12,638 bases of DNA from the NCBI GenBank assembly GCA_001769005.1, contig MENE01000177.1, positions 1 to 12,638 of the forward strand, in the 5' to 3' direction. Positions 1 to 7,425 of the stretch are shown here, piece by piece. The notes beneath the pieces were generated by a model, which did not search any database, was not told where the DNA came from, and saw only the letters and a list, made by a program, of their open reading frames with translations. Each line of letters starts with the position of its first letter. The stretch's first letter is position 1. The DNA comes from Bacteroidetes bacterium GWA2_31_9b. Lineage in GTDB: Bacteria > Bacteroidota > Bacteroidia > Bacteroidales > UBA12077. The position numbers were made by a program, and so were the translations under genes.

Positions 1-1073
1 TGTGTATAATCCCTTGCCTGAATGCATCTACCGCTTGGTATATAATACTTTGCAGTTGTAACTTTAAGCTGGCTATTATAACTTAGAGGAACTGTTGTTT
101 GAACAAGACCCTTGCCATACGTTCTTTGTCCTAGGATTACTGCTCTATCTAGGTCTTGCATTGCTCCTGCTACTATTTCAGAAGCTGAAGCAGATGCTCT
201 ATTAACTAATATTACGAGAGGTATTTCTGTATCATACGGTATATCTGTTGTTTTGTATACCTGATTTAGTTTTTCTATTTTCCCTTTTGTATTTACGATA
301 TTTTGTCCTTTTTCAACAAAAATATTACAGATTTTAGGCGCTTCATTTAGTAATCCTCCAGGATTTCCACGCATATCAATTATTAAGGATGTAATCTGAT
401 GTTCCGATTGAAGATTTTTTAAAGCATCTTTTAATTCTGATGAAACCTCCGGTGTGAATTTTGTAACACAAATATAACCAATGCCAGGTTCAACGATACC
501 ATAATATGGAATACTATTAATTTTAATCTCTTCGCGAATAATTTCTTTTTCCATTTTTTCGTTTGACCAGGGTCGCTCAATTAGAAGCTTAACGGTAGTT
601 TTAGGAACGCCTTTTAACTTCTCACTTATATTATTAATCTGTATATTTTCTGTTGGAACTCCATCAATTTCAAGGATAATATCGCCTGCTTTAAGGCCAG
701 CTTTGTCAGCAGGAAATCCTTTGTATGGTTGGGCTACAATTGGTTTTTTATCTTTATTGCGAATTAATGCACCAATACCTCCATATTGGCTATTAACCAT
801 AAAATTAAAATCATCCATATCTTCTTCTGGAATATAAACTGTATATGGATCTAAAGACTCAAGCATTGCATTAATACTCGTTTCAACCAGTTTCTCAGGA
901 TCAGTTTCATCAACATAATAAACATTCACATCTCTAAATAGCGAAAAATAAATATCAAGACTTTTAGCTATTTTAAAATCGTCGCCTTCTTTAAAACTCC
1001 AAAATGTAATTAGAGAGATTAAAAGTATCCCTGCAAATACTACTAGTTTGTTCCTTTTATTAAATTTTTTCAT
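1..1073 (-). CDS. S41 family C-terminal processing peptidase (Ctp/Prc type), C-terminus outside window
   Basis: The first 357 residues are visible and the frame is still open at the left edge, so this is a partial gene. Residues 9-27 form one hydrophobic segment after a basic start (MKKFNKRNK), which looks like a signal anchor or uncleaved signal peptide placing the protease in the periplasm. A PDZ domain spans about 95-168 (YGGIGALI, GLKAGDIILEIDG). The S41 protease core follows, with the IIDMRGNPGG strand-loop at 231-240 and the SASASE motif at 294-299. By the 25-residue spacing known in Prc, CtpB and D1 protease, the catalytic dyad should be Ser296 and Lys321 (TYGKGLVQ). Family members cleave near protein C-termini or degrade misfolded envelope proteins; the substrate here is unknown. 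It is the last gene in the visible minus-strand series, 118 bases after rnpA. The family call is secure; the missing C-terminal part cannot be judged. Confidence 0.95.
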   Translation of the reverse strand, partial: MKKFNKRNKLVVFAGILLISLITFWSFKEGDDFKIAKSLDIYFSLFRDVNVYYVDETDPEKLVETSINAMLESLDPYTVYIPEEDMDDFNFMVNSQYGGIGALIRNKDKKPIVAQPYKGFPADKAGLKAGDIILEIDGVPTENIQINNISEKLKGVPKTTVKLLIERPWSNEKMEKEIIREEIKINSIPYYGIVEPGIGYICVTKFTPEVSSELKDALKNLQSEHQITSLIIDMRGNPGGLLNEAPKICNIFVEKGQNIVNTKGKIEKLNQVYKTTDIPYDTEIPLVILVNRASASASEIVAGAMQDLDRAVILGQRTYGKGLVQTTVPLSYNSQLKVTTAKYYIPSGRCIQARDYT

Positions 1074-1116
1074 TGTTAGATTTTTTTCATTAAAACAATC
1101 TCTTTACCAAACTAAA

Positions 1117-1124
1117 CAAAATTA
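1117..1124 (-). promoter_or_regulatory. Possible Bacteroidota -7 element for the S41 protease gene
   Basis: Read on the minus strand this is TAATTTTG, an exact fit to the Bacteroidota sigma-ABfr -7 consensus TAnnTTTG, about 43 bases before the protease ATG. No TTTG -33 element is visible at the usual distance and the region is very AT-rich, so a chance match is quite possible. Confidence 0.25.
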
Positions 1125-1191
1125 AAAATAAACTGATGATTATTCGAGTGATTAACATTATTTAACTAAACATCAATGATTTCTGATATAA

Positions 1192-1611
1192 TTAACCATT
1201 TTGCTTGTTTAAATGTTCATTTAACTTAATTAGCATTTGAACAAGTTCTTTTTCAATTGTAACATAATCAAGGTTTTCGGAAGAGATATAAATTATTATA
1301 AAATTAATTTTTAATCCACTTTTTTTAAGATTCTCATAAAGCATATACTTATTCTTTCGGAAAGCTTCTCTAATTTTACGCTTTATGTTGTTTCTGTCAA
1401 CAGCTCGTTTAAATCTTTTTTTTGAAACACTAACCGTAAATTTAGCAGGAAAATCAATGTCTTCAGTTTGCTGAAATGTTTTATAATTAATTTTAAATGG
1501 ATAATGCAAAAAACCATTACTATCAAAGAATAGAGATTCTATTAATTTCCTGCTTTTAAGCTTTTCTTCAATATTAATTCCAAACATTCTCATTGAAAGT
1601 AAAGGTATCAT
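1192..1611 (-). CDS. rnpA: Ribonuclease P protein component
   Basis: This small basic protein (139 residues from the first ATG) is the protein subunit of RNase P. It binds the catalytic RNA and helps remove 5' leaders from tRNA precursors. The family signature is clear at about 64-84: SKKRFKRAVDRNN followed by IKRKIREAFR, equivalent to the RNR-motif helix that contacts the RNA. The N-terminal KSRKLIESLF matches the usual start of the fold. The start is uncertain. ATG codons at 1611, 1593 and 1587 give 139, 133 and 131 residues. The later two fit the usual family length at least as well and move the start away from a terminator T-run only 6 bases upstream of 1611. It is not beside rpmH here, unlike the arrangement in many other phyla. 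It lies between hemD and the S41 protease gene, as in many Bacteroidota. Confidence 0.93.
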   Translation of the reverse strand: MIPLLSMRMFGINIEEKLKSRKLIESLFFDSNGFLHYPFKINYKTFQQTEDIDFPAKFTVSVSKKRFKRAVDRNNIKRKIREAFRKNKYMLYENLKKSGLKINFIIIYISSENLDYVTIEKELVQMLIKLNEHLNKQNG

Positions 1612-1617
1612 TTTTTG

Positions 1618-1648
1618 AAAAAAAAAGGAAAGTAAAACTACTTTCCTT
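1618..1648 (-). terminator. Rho-independent terminator after hemD, just before rnpA
   Basis: On the minus strand a 10-bp perfect stem (AAGGAAAGTA / TACTTTCCTT) with loop GTTT is followed by an uninterrupted T-run (1626-1618). The stem arms are 1625-1634 and 1639-1648, with the loop at 1635-1638; the last two A-T pairs overlap the T-run. The orientation fits only minus-strand transcription. It begins 22 bases after the hemD stop codon and the T-run ends 6 bases before the first rnpA ATG. The stem is only moderately GC-rich, so termination may be partial. Confidence 0.8.
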
Positions 1649-1670
1649 ATAAATATTGATTAAAGACAAG

Positions 1671-2423
1671 CTATTTATTAGTTTTATTATGTTCCAAAAT
1701 AAATTGTTCAATAGCCATTGTCATTGAAGGTGCTTCTTTTGAAGGAGCTTTAATATCTGCTTTTAGTCCAGCATCCTTAACTGCTTTGGCTGTTTTAGGA
1801 CCAAAGGCTGCTATTTTAGTATTGTTTTGTTTGAAATCCGGAAAGTTCTCAAACAACGATTTTATTCCTGATGGACTGTAAAATACAAGCATGTCGTAAT
1901 TTACATTTGCTAAATCAGATAAATTAGCACTAACAGTATTATACATTATTGCTTTTGTATACTTTATCTTACTCTGTTCCAGCTTCTTAGGTATTTCTTC
2001 TTTGTGTGTATCTGAAACAGGTACTAAAAATTTTTCATCTTTATGCTTTTTTAGTAGTTCCATAATATCAAGAAACTTACCATCGCCATAAAATATTTTC
2101 CTTTTTCTGAATACAATATACTTCTGTAGATAAAATGCGGTAGCTTCAGAAATACAGAAATATTTCATAGATTCTGGAATAGTAATTCGAAGTTCTTCAC
2201 ATATTCTAAAATAATGATCAATTGCAGTTCTGCTAGTAAAAATTACAGCAGTATGCGTTAGAATGTCAATTTTAGATTTTCTGAATTCTTTTGCCGGTAA
2301 ACCTTCAACTTGTATGAATTGTCTAAAATCAATCTTTAGATGCATTTTTTCAGCTAATTCCAAATATGGAGATTTGTCGTTTTGTGGTTTTGGTTGAGAT
2401 ACTAAAATCGTCTTAATCTTCAT
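1671..2423 (-). CDS. hemD: Uroporphyrinogen-III synthase (divergent Bacteroidota type)
   Basis: The predicted protein (250 residues) should cyclise hydroxymethylbilane to uroporphyrinogen III with inversion of ring D, the branch point of haem, sirohaem and cobalamin synthesis in the cytoplasm. The two-lobed HemD pattern is visible. The first lobe has VIFTSRTAIDHYF at about 60-72. The second has VFYSPSGIKSLFENFPDF at about 180-197, then KIAAFGPKTAKAVKDAGL at 203-220 and a C-terminal APSMTMAIEQ. These match the family form usual in Bacteroidota, which diverges from the E. coli enzyme. I chose the ATG at 2423; the frame continues two codons to a TTG at 2429, which is less likely. It sits 46 bases after the DUF4271 gene and is probably co-transcribed with it, ending at the terminator at 1648-1618. 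No other tetrapyrrole gene is present. Family sequences diverge strongly, so the function is inferred from pattern rather than from a conserved catalytic residue. Confidence 0.88.
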   Translation of the reverse strand: MKIKTILVSQPKPQNDKSPYLELAEKMHLKIDFRQFIQVEGLPAKEFRKSKIDILTHTAVIFTSRTAIDHYFRICEELRITIPESMKYFCISEATAFYLQKYIVFRKRKIFYGDGKFLDIMELLKKHKDEKFLVPVSDTHKEEIPKKLEQSKIKYTKAIMYNTVSANLSDLANVNYDMLVFYSPSGIKSLFENFPDFKQNNTKIAAFGPKTAKAVKDAGLKADIKAPSKEAPSMTMAIEQFILEHNKTNK

Positions 2424-2469
2424 GTACAATTTTTTTTGAATTAAATTTTCAAATCATCTATTCATCCCA

Positions 2470-3624
2470 CTAATTAAGAGATAGTAATAGTTTGTAAATG
2501 ATAAGTAATGGTGCAAATTCGAAAGCACAAAGATACAAAATCATATAAAAAACAGAAACATTCTTTCGATTTATTAATTGAAATGATCTTTGAATAAGTA
2601 AAATATACAACACACCTACGCCTGCTAATCCTATATATATTATAAATGCCAAATATTCATACGAAAGAAATTGCAATGTAATAACAATCGGAAAAAGAAA
2701 TAATCCTGTGTTTTTTGTATAAATATTGACATTGTGAAAATATTCTTTAAAAATTTTCTCCTTTAAGAAAACAAAGCCTACAAACCAAGATGTTAATCCC
2801 CTAAAAATATAGAGTAAGATTAATCCTGAAAACACGATTAAATAGACATAATAATGCTTTATTTTCCCAAACTCAATATTAAAAAATTGTGCTAACTGAA
2901 TTACAAAAATTGAGATGTTGCTTAAAAAAAGGAGGTTAACTAAAAGAGATGCTTTTTCCATTAACGTGTTTTTTTCACGAAACATGGTTGTCGATTCCTG
3001 AAAGCTAATCGAAGATTTGATTAGTGATTGTAAGTATTTATTAAAATATAATCTAACAAAACCCAATATGATAAAAGAAAGAAGTAAAACACCTAATATC
3101 CAATCAAAGTTTAGTTTATTTCCTTTTAATCGTGGTTCAATTTCTATTCTTTTCTCTGTAATAATTATCTTTTCATCGGGTTTGTTACTTTTATACGTTT
3201 GATTTTCAATAATTACAATTTCAGTTTTTTCATTTACTGTTTCTTTGCTTACAGGTAAATTATATAAAAAATTACAATAAAACTGATCTTTTTCGAAACG
3301 TTCTTTTATTGGAGGATTATAAAGATTAAGATTTTCAAAAAGCAACTTTGTTGTATCGTTTTCTTGAATTTGCTTCTTTGCCTTATATAAAGCCCAGTCT
3401 TTCTTTATTTGAAGCTCTCTCTGTTCCGATAATTTAAAAATAGAGTCAATTGTTTTTTGATTGTATGACTGAGCCTGTGGTGTATTAATAGTGTCAGAAG
3501 ATTGGAAAGCAGAAGGTGTTATATCTTTAGTATTACTTATTTCATTCGTTTTAATAGTATCTGTTAAAATCCAGCTATTATTTATCTCTGGAAATAGCAT
3601 GTAAGAATTATTTAAACCAGACAT
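2470..3624 (-). CDS. DUF4271 multi-spanning membrane protein of unknown function
   Basis: The protein has 384 residues. The N-terminal half (about 1-170) is soluble, polar and rich in Ser, Thr, Asn and Lys, with no signal peptide. The C-terminal half carries about six membrane segments: near 174-194, 226-247, 258-276, 306-322, 324-345 and 357-382. Polar and basic loops separate them. This layout and its place directly upstream of hemD fit the Bacteroidota-specific DUF4271 family, whose biochemical role is unknown. The conserved pairing with uroporphyrinogen-III synthase suggests a link to tetrapyrrole or envelope metabolism, but that is inference only. No catalytic motif, nucleotide-binding loop or metal-binding cluster stands out. 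The start is an ATG about 25 bases downstream of a TATCTTTG promoter candidate, so the transcript would have a short leader. It is probably the first gene of a two-gene unit with hemD. Confidence 0.82.
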   Translation of the reverse strand: MSGLNNSYMLFPEINNSWILTDTIKTNEISNTKDITPSAFQSSDTINTPQAQSYNQKTIDSIFKLSEQRELQIKKDWALYKAKKQIQENDTTKLLFENLNLYNPPIKERFEKDQFYCNFLYNLPVSKETVNEKTEIVIIENQTYKSNKPDEKIIITEKRIEIEPRLKGNKLNFDWILGVLLLSFIILGFVRLYFNKYLQSLIKSSISFQESTTMFREKNTLMEKASLLVNLLFLSNISIFVIQLAQFFNIEFGKIKHYYVYLIVFSGLILLYIFRGLTSWFVGFVFLKEKIFKEYFHNVNIYTKNTGLFLFPIVITLQFLSYEYLAFIIYIGLAGVGVLYILLIQRSFQLINRKNVSVFYMILYLCAFEFAPLLIIYKLLLSLN

Positions 3625-3908
3625 TTTTATATTATTTGCAAATTAGCTGCAAAGATAATGGTTTTAATATTACTTCGTATTTCGGTTGAGCATAATTTAA
3701 AAAGTAATAATAAAAATAATATTTTAACTAAATTATTTGACTCTGAATCTAATATACTAGTAATATTATATACAGAAAATACTACAGATAAGTCTCGTTT
3801 ACTTTAAAGATATATTATTTACCACCAAATTTCTCTTTATGTGACTCTTAAAACACTTTACCTAAAGTTATTGTTTATATATTTAATAAATAATAATATT
3901 TTGTTTTA
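3625..3908. other. AT-rich intergenic region between uvrC and the DUF4271 gene
   Basis: This 284-base non-coding stretch is the longest in the window. Apart from the promoter candidate at 3650-3657 I see no gene, tRNA fold, convincing terminator for uvrC, or direct repeat. The middle part is dominated by A/T runs such as those around 3700-3735. The end of the uvrC transcript must therefore lie here without an obvious intrinsic terminator. Confidence 0.6.
3650..3657 (-). promoter_or_regulatory. Bacteroidota-type -7 promoter element for the DUF4271-hemD unit
   Basis: The minus strand reads TATCTTTGCA, an exact match to TAnnTTTG in the form commonly seen at strong Bacteroidota promoters. It lies 25 bases before the ATG at 3624, giving a short leader of about 15-20 bases. 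No clear TTTG -33 element is seen upstream, which is common because that element is weakly conserved. The position, directly before the first gene after a 284-base gap, supports it. Confidence 0.5.
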
Positions 3909-5726
3909 TTAAATAAATTTTGAGTTGTTGAAATATTCTATTAATAATTTTGATTTTATCCTACCTATTTCACTTGATAACTCATCTTGAGATAATGATC
4001 TGATTTTTTTAATCGTTTTATATTTGGTTAGTATTTGCTCAATGGTTTTTTCTCCTATTCCAGGAATATCTTCTAATTCACTTTTAATAAAATTCCCTGA
4101 TCGTTTATTTCTGTGGAACTTTATCCCGAATCGATGTGCTTCATTCCTTATTTGTTGAATTACTTTAAGCGATTCTGAATTTTTATCAAGATAAAGAGGA
4201 ACAGGATCATTAGGAAAAAATATTTCTTCTAATCTTTTCGCAATGCCAATGATTGAAACACTTTCTTTTAATTCTAGTTTTACGAGGCTTTTTAATGCCG
4301 CATTCAGTTGCCCCTTTCCTCCATCAATAACAATTAATTGAGGAAGACTTTTCCCTTCATCAATCAACCGTTTATATCTTCTAAAAACAACTTCTTCCAT
4401 TGATGCAAAATCATTTGGTCCATCAACTGTTTTAATATTATAATGACGATAATCTTTTATACTGGGTTTTGCATTTTTAAAAACAACACACGCAGCAACG
4501 GGATTTGAACCCTGAATATTTGAATTGTCGAAACACTCAATATGCTCCGGAATCGATTTCAGATTCAGGTCTTTTTTAATGATTTCTAAAATTCGTTTAC
4601 TTGAGTGTTTTTCTTTCTTTTTTTCTGATTTTTTTTGTTTTTCAAGTCTATAATATTTCAGGTTTCTCTCAGACAAATCTAGAAGTGCTTTTTTATCTCC
4701 TTTTTGAGGAACTGTAAACTTTATATGATTTAGTTCCAGATCAATTTGAAAAGGAACTATTATTTCTTTTGATTCACTTGATAATCGATTTCGAATTTCA
4801 ATTATTGCCATTATAAGCATATCCGAAACACTTTCGTCAAGTTTTTTCTTTATTTCCAAAGTGTGAGCCTGAACAATTATTCCATCCATCACTTTCAAAA
4901 AGTTAACATATGCAGAATTCTTATCGTCCAAAATAGAAAAAACATCAACATTTGTAAGGCTTGGATTAACTATAGTAGATTTGCTTTTATACTTTTCAAG
5001 TACTTCTATTTTGTTTTTGATTAACTGGGCTTCTTCGAATTTAAATTTTAATGATTGCTCTTGCATTAACTCATTTAAATAAATAATTAACTTATGAATA
5101 TCTCCTTTGAGAATCTGTTTTATTTGATCTATTGAGTGTAGATAATTTTCGGATGATTGTAAACCAATACATGGCGCTTTGCAATTACCAATGTGATATT
5201 CAAGACAAGATTTAAATTTGTTTTGTTTGATATTCTTCTCCGATAAATTTAAATTACAATTTCGTAATGGATAAAGTTGTTTTACCAAATCAAGTAAAAC
5301 TTTAACCATATAAACAGATGTATAAGGACCAAAATATTTCGATCCATCATTAATTACAGTTCTTGTATAAAATACACGAGGAAAGGTTTCGTTTTTGATA
5401 CAAATCCAGGGGAATGTTTTATCGTCTTTAAGAAGAATATTATATCGAGGCTGGTGTTTTTTTATGAAATTGTTTTCGAGAAGAAAAGCATCTGATTCAG
5501 ACTCAACAACGATATACTCAATGCGATCAATTTTACTGACCAATACTTTGAGTTTATTGTTTTCGTATCGGTCTTTAGAAAAATATGAAGAAACTCTTTT
5601 TTTAAGGTTTTTTGCTTTGCCAACGTATATTATTTCATTTAATTGATTGAAAAATTGATATACACCGGGACTATCGGGAAGAACGGAAATAATTGAAGCG
5701 AATTTATCTTTTTGGCTGTCTTTCAT
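3909..5726 (-). CDS. uvrC: Excinuclease ABC subunit C
   Basis: UvrC makes both incisions around a lesion in nucleotide excision repair, acting on the UvrB-DNA complex. All domains of the 605-residue protein are visible. The GIY-YIG nuclease (3' incision) is at about 15-95, with GVY at 21-23 and YVG at 34-36. Cysteines 157, 174, 182 and 186 match the iron-sulfur cluster spacing reported for UvrC. A UVR helix for UvrB contact lies at about 210-245. The RNase H-like nuclease (5' incision) spans about 375-540 with candidate catalytic Asp400 (ECFDNSN), Asp468 (VIDGGKGQL) and His531 (NEAHRFG). A helix-hairpin-helix region follows at 549-600 (LEDIPGIGEKT). I chose the ATG at 5726, one base after the ade stop. 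A frame extension to 5768 would add 14 hydrophobic residues inside ade that do not belong to the family. Ade and uvrC are probably translated from one transcript. Confidence 0.98.
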   Translation of the reverse strand: MKDSQKDKFASIISVLPDSPGVYQFFNQLNEIIYVGKAKNLKKRVSSYFSKDRYENNKLKVLVSKIDRIEYIVVESESDAFLLENNFIKKHQPRYNILLKDDKTFPWICIKNETFPRVFYTRTVINDGSKYFGPYTSVYMVKVLLDLVKQLYPLRNCNLNLSEKNIKQNKFKSCLEYHIGNCKAPCIGLQSSENYLHSIDQIKQILKGDIHKLIIYLNELMQEQSLKFKFEEAQLIKNKIEVLEKYKSKSTIVNPSLTNVDVFSILDDKNSAYVNFLKVMDGIIVQAHTLEIKKKLDESVSDMLIMAIIEIRNRLSSESKEIIVPFQIDLELNHIKFTVPQKGDKKALLDLSERNLKYYRLEKQKKSEKKKEKHSSKRILEIIKKDLNLKSIPEHIECFDNSNIQGSNPVAACVVFKNAKPSIKDYRHYNIKTVDGPNDFASMEEVVFRRYKRLIDEGKSLPQLIVIDGGKGQLNAALKSLVKLELKESVSIIGIAKRLEEIFFPNDPVPLYLDKNSESLKVIQQIRNEAHRFGIKFHRNKRSGNFIKSELEDIPGIGEKTIEQILTKYKTIKKIRSLSQDELSSEIGRIKSKLLIEYFNNSKFI

Positions 5727-5727
5727 T

Positions 5728-7359
5728 TTAAGTAAAAAGAGTTGTAAACTCAAATTTTGAAACATCAAAAAGTCCTTTATCTCCTATTTTCAGTTCAGGA
5801 ATAACCAATAAGGTCATAAAAGCCATCGTCATAAAAGGAGCTGTTAATGTTGAACCCAATTCTTTTGCCAAAGCATTCACTTTTTCGTAATTTTTTGCAA
5901 TCTCATTTGCTTCTTCTGTTGACATTAATCCTGCAACTTCTAATTTTAAATGCACTTTTTGTTTTCCATTACAAGCAACAATTCCTCCTTTATTATCAAT
6001 AATTGTATTTATTGCTTCAACAATATCAAAATCATTGGTGCCTATTGCAATTATATTGTGACTATCGTGTGCAATACTTCCTGCAATAGCTCCTGATTTT
6101 AAATTAAAATTTTTAATTAATCCTACAACGGGTTGTGATTTTTTATACCTATTTACAATAACAATTTTTAAAATATCTCTTTCTAAATCAACCACAACTT
6201 CTCCATTTGCAATTTTAGGTTCTGTAACCAGTTTTTGAGTTAACAAATCTCCATCTTTTGCTACAATAACATTTACTTTTCCTTTTGATTCAGAAACCAG
6301 AATATCTTTTTGAGATATTTTTTCACAGTTAAAATTATTAATTGGTTTTTCTTCTATTTTATTTATCAAAACCTGACCATTATCAAAAACAAGATTCCCA
6401 TTAATATAGGTTTTAACAACATCAAAATCTTTTAAATCTTTAACCAGAATAAAATCTGCAAAATCTCCTTTTTGTAACAAACCAACATTTAACTTGTAAT
6501 GTTCGATTGGATTTTTTATAGCAGCATTTAATACATCATAAATATCTGCGTCTTTATAAATTGCACGACTAACAATTTTATTAATATGTCCTTTTATAAG
6601 ATCGTTTGGATGACAATCGTCGGTACAAAACATTATATTACCAGGATGACTTTTTACAAGAGGAAATAAATTTTCAAAATCTTTTGCTGCACTTCCTTCA
6701 CGAATTTGTATTTTAATACCGAGATTTATTTTTTCAATCGCTTCGTCATATGTAGAACATTCGTGATCAGTTGAAATTTTTGCTGCTGCATATTTTTTTA
6801 AATCTTCACCTTTTAAACCTGGAGCATGACCATCAATCGGTTTATGTGCTTTTATCGCTGATGCGATTTTTAAATGTACTTCGGAATCATTAAATATGAC
6901 ACCAGGAAAATTCATCATTTCGGCTAAATAATGAATATCGGGATTATTAATTAACTTTTCTGTATCAGTTGAATTAATTGAAGCCCCAGATGTTTCAAAG
7001 CTAGTGGCAGGAACACAAGAAGGAGCTCCGAAAAAGAATTTAAATGGAACCTTCTTGCTGTTTTGAATCATAAATTCAACACCTGGAATACCCAAAACGT
7101 TTGCTATCTCGTGGGGATCAGAAACAGTAGCAATCGTACCATGCTGAACTGCAGCTCTTGCAAAGGAAGAGGGAATCATCATTGAACTTTCAATATGCAC
7201 ATGAGAGTCGATAAAGCCAGGAAGAATAAACATTCCTTGTTCCTGCTCTATTTCAATAATTTCTTCTATTTTACCATTCTTGATATGTACCTGCGCATTA
7301 AACATTTTGCGGTTAACAATATCAACCAATTTCCCTGTAACAAAAAATTCATTTTTCAT
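5728..7359 (-). CDS. ade: Adenine deaminase
   Basis: The enzyme converts adenine to hypoxanthine and ammonia in purine salvage. The 543 residues match the amidohydrolase-fold Ade family. Visible marks are GFIDSHVHIESS at 48-59, where His53 and His55 are the HxH metal ligands, and SDPHEIANVLG at 80-90. Further on are AEMMNFPGV at 146-154, DGHAPGL at 176-182, STDHE at 196-200 and FCTDDCHPNDL at 244-254. The C-terminal Ade-specific domain (about 380-543) ends with the typical APFMTMAFMTLLVIPELK motif. Length is close to the usual 540-590. It lies between mnmG and uvrC, a slot held by adenine phosphoribosyltransferase in some Bacteroidota, so the position may preserve an adenine-salvage role by a different enzyme. 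Its leader carries a parS-like palindrome that would form a hairpin in the mRNA 13 bases before the ATG. No purine riboswitch-like fold is apparent in the short leader. Confidence 0.97.
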   Translation of the reverse strand: MKNEFFVTGKLVDIVNRKMFNAQVHIKNGKIEEIIEIEQEQGMFILPGFIDSHVHIESSMMIPSSFARAAVQHGTIATVSDPHEIANVLGIPGVEFMIQNSKKVPFKFFFGAPSCVPATSFETSGASINSTDTEKLINNPDIHYLAEMMNFPGVIFNDSEVHLKIASAIKAHKPIDGHAPGLKGEDLKKYAAAKISTDHECSTYDEAIEKINLGIKIQIREGSAAKDFENLFPLVKSHPGNIMFCTDDCHPNDLIKGHINKIVSRAIYKDADIYDVLNAAIKNPIEHYKLNVGLLQKGDFADFILVKDLKDFDVVKTYINGNLVFDNGQVLINKIEEKPINNFNCEKISQKDILVSESKGKVNVIVAKDGDLLTQKLVTEPKIANGEVVVDLERDILKIVIVNRYKKSQPVVGLIKNFNLKSGAIAGSIAHDSHNIIAIGTNDFDIVEAINTIIDNKGGIVACNGKQKVHLKLEVAGLMSTEEANEIAKNYEKVNALAKELGSTLTAPFMTMAFMTLLVIPELKIGDKGLFDVSKFEFTTLFT

Positions 7360-7372
7360 ACCAAAATTATTT

Positions 7373-7398
7373 TTTGTCGTTCCACGTGGAACGACAAA
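7373..7398. promoter_or_regulatory. parS-like palindrome 1 (ParB-binding site candidate)
   Basis: This is a perfect 26-bp palindrome centred at 7385.5. Its 16-bp core is CGTTCCACGTGGAACG (7378-7393). The inner 14 bases GTTCCACGTGGAAC match the widely conserved bacterial parS sequence, including the GTTCCACGTGGAAC form I recall from Pseudomonas, and the general consensus TGTTnCACGTGnAACA except at the two outermost bases. ParB clamps on such sites load the origin region for ParA- and SMC-driven segregation. It is unlikely to be a terminator because no T-run follows it on the minus strand. Confidence 0.78.
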
Positions 7399-7409
7399 TT
7401 AAAAAATAT

Positions 7410-7425
7410 TGCTCCACGTGGAACA
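7410..7425. promoter_or_regulatory. parS-like palindrome 2, next to the mnmG stop codon
   Basis: The plus strand reads TGCTCCACGTGGAACA and the minus strand TGTTCCACGTGGAGCA. That is the parS consensus including its outer T and A, with one arm mismatch. The centre (7417.5) is 32 bp from the centre of site 1, about three helical turns, so both sites face the same side of the DNA. The last base of the site directly abuts the TAA stop of mnmG. Confidence 0.72.

Noticed and set aside
2973..2984. Sequence TTTCACGAAACA inside the DUF4271 gene resembling a parS site
   Set aside because: It lacks the central TG of CACGTG, so the two half-sites are spaced two bases too close; it is also within coding sequence that explains it.
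3855..3868. Palindrome ACTTTA-CC-TAAAGT after uvrC as a possible terminator
   Set aside because: The two-base loop is too tight for a normal hairpin, the stem is short and AT-rich, and no T-run follows on the minus strand.
3625..3908. Possible small RNA or tRNA in the 284-base gap
   Set aside because: No cloverleaf, stable GC-containing stem or terminator-like hairpin with a T-run could be found by eye.
5727..5768. Longer uvrC start adding MMFQNLSLQLFLLK
   Set aside because: The extension lies inside the end of ade and does not resemble UvrC N-termini; the ATG at 5726 gives the family-typical start.
7362..7369. TAATTTTG on the minus strand as a promoter -7 element for ade
   Set aside because: It ends only 2 bases before the ATG, so transcription would begin at or inside the start codon; chance match in A/T-rich DNA.
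7373..7398. The long palindrome as a Rho-independent terminator for mnmG
   Set aside because: On the minus strand it is followed by A-rich sequence rather than a T-run, and its core is a near-perfect parS match, which explains it better.
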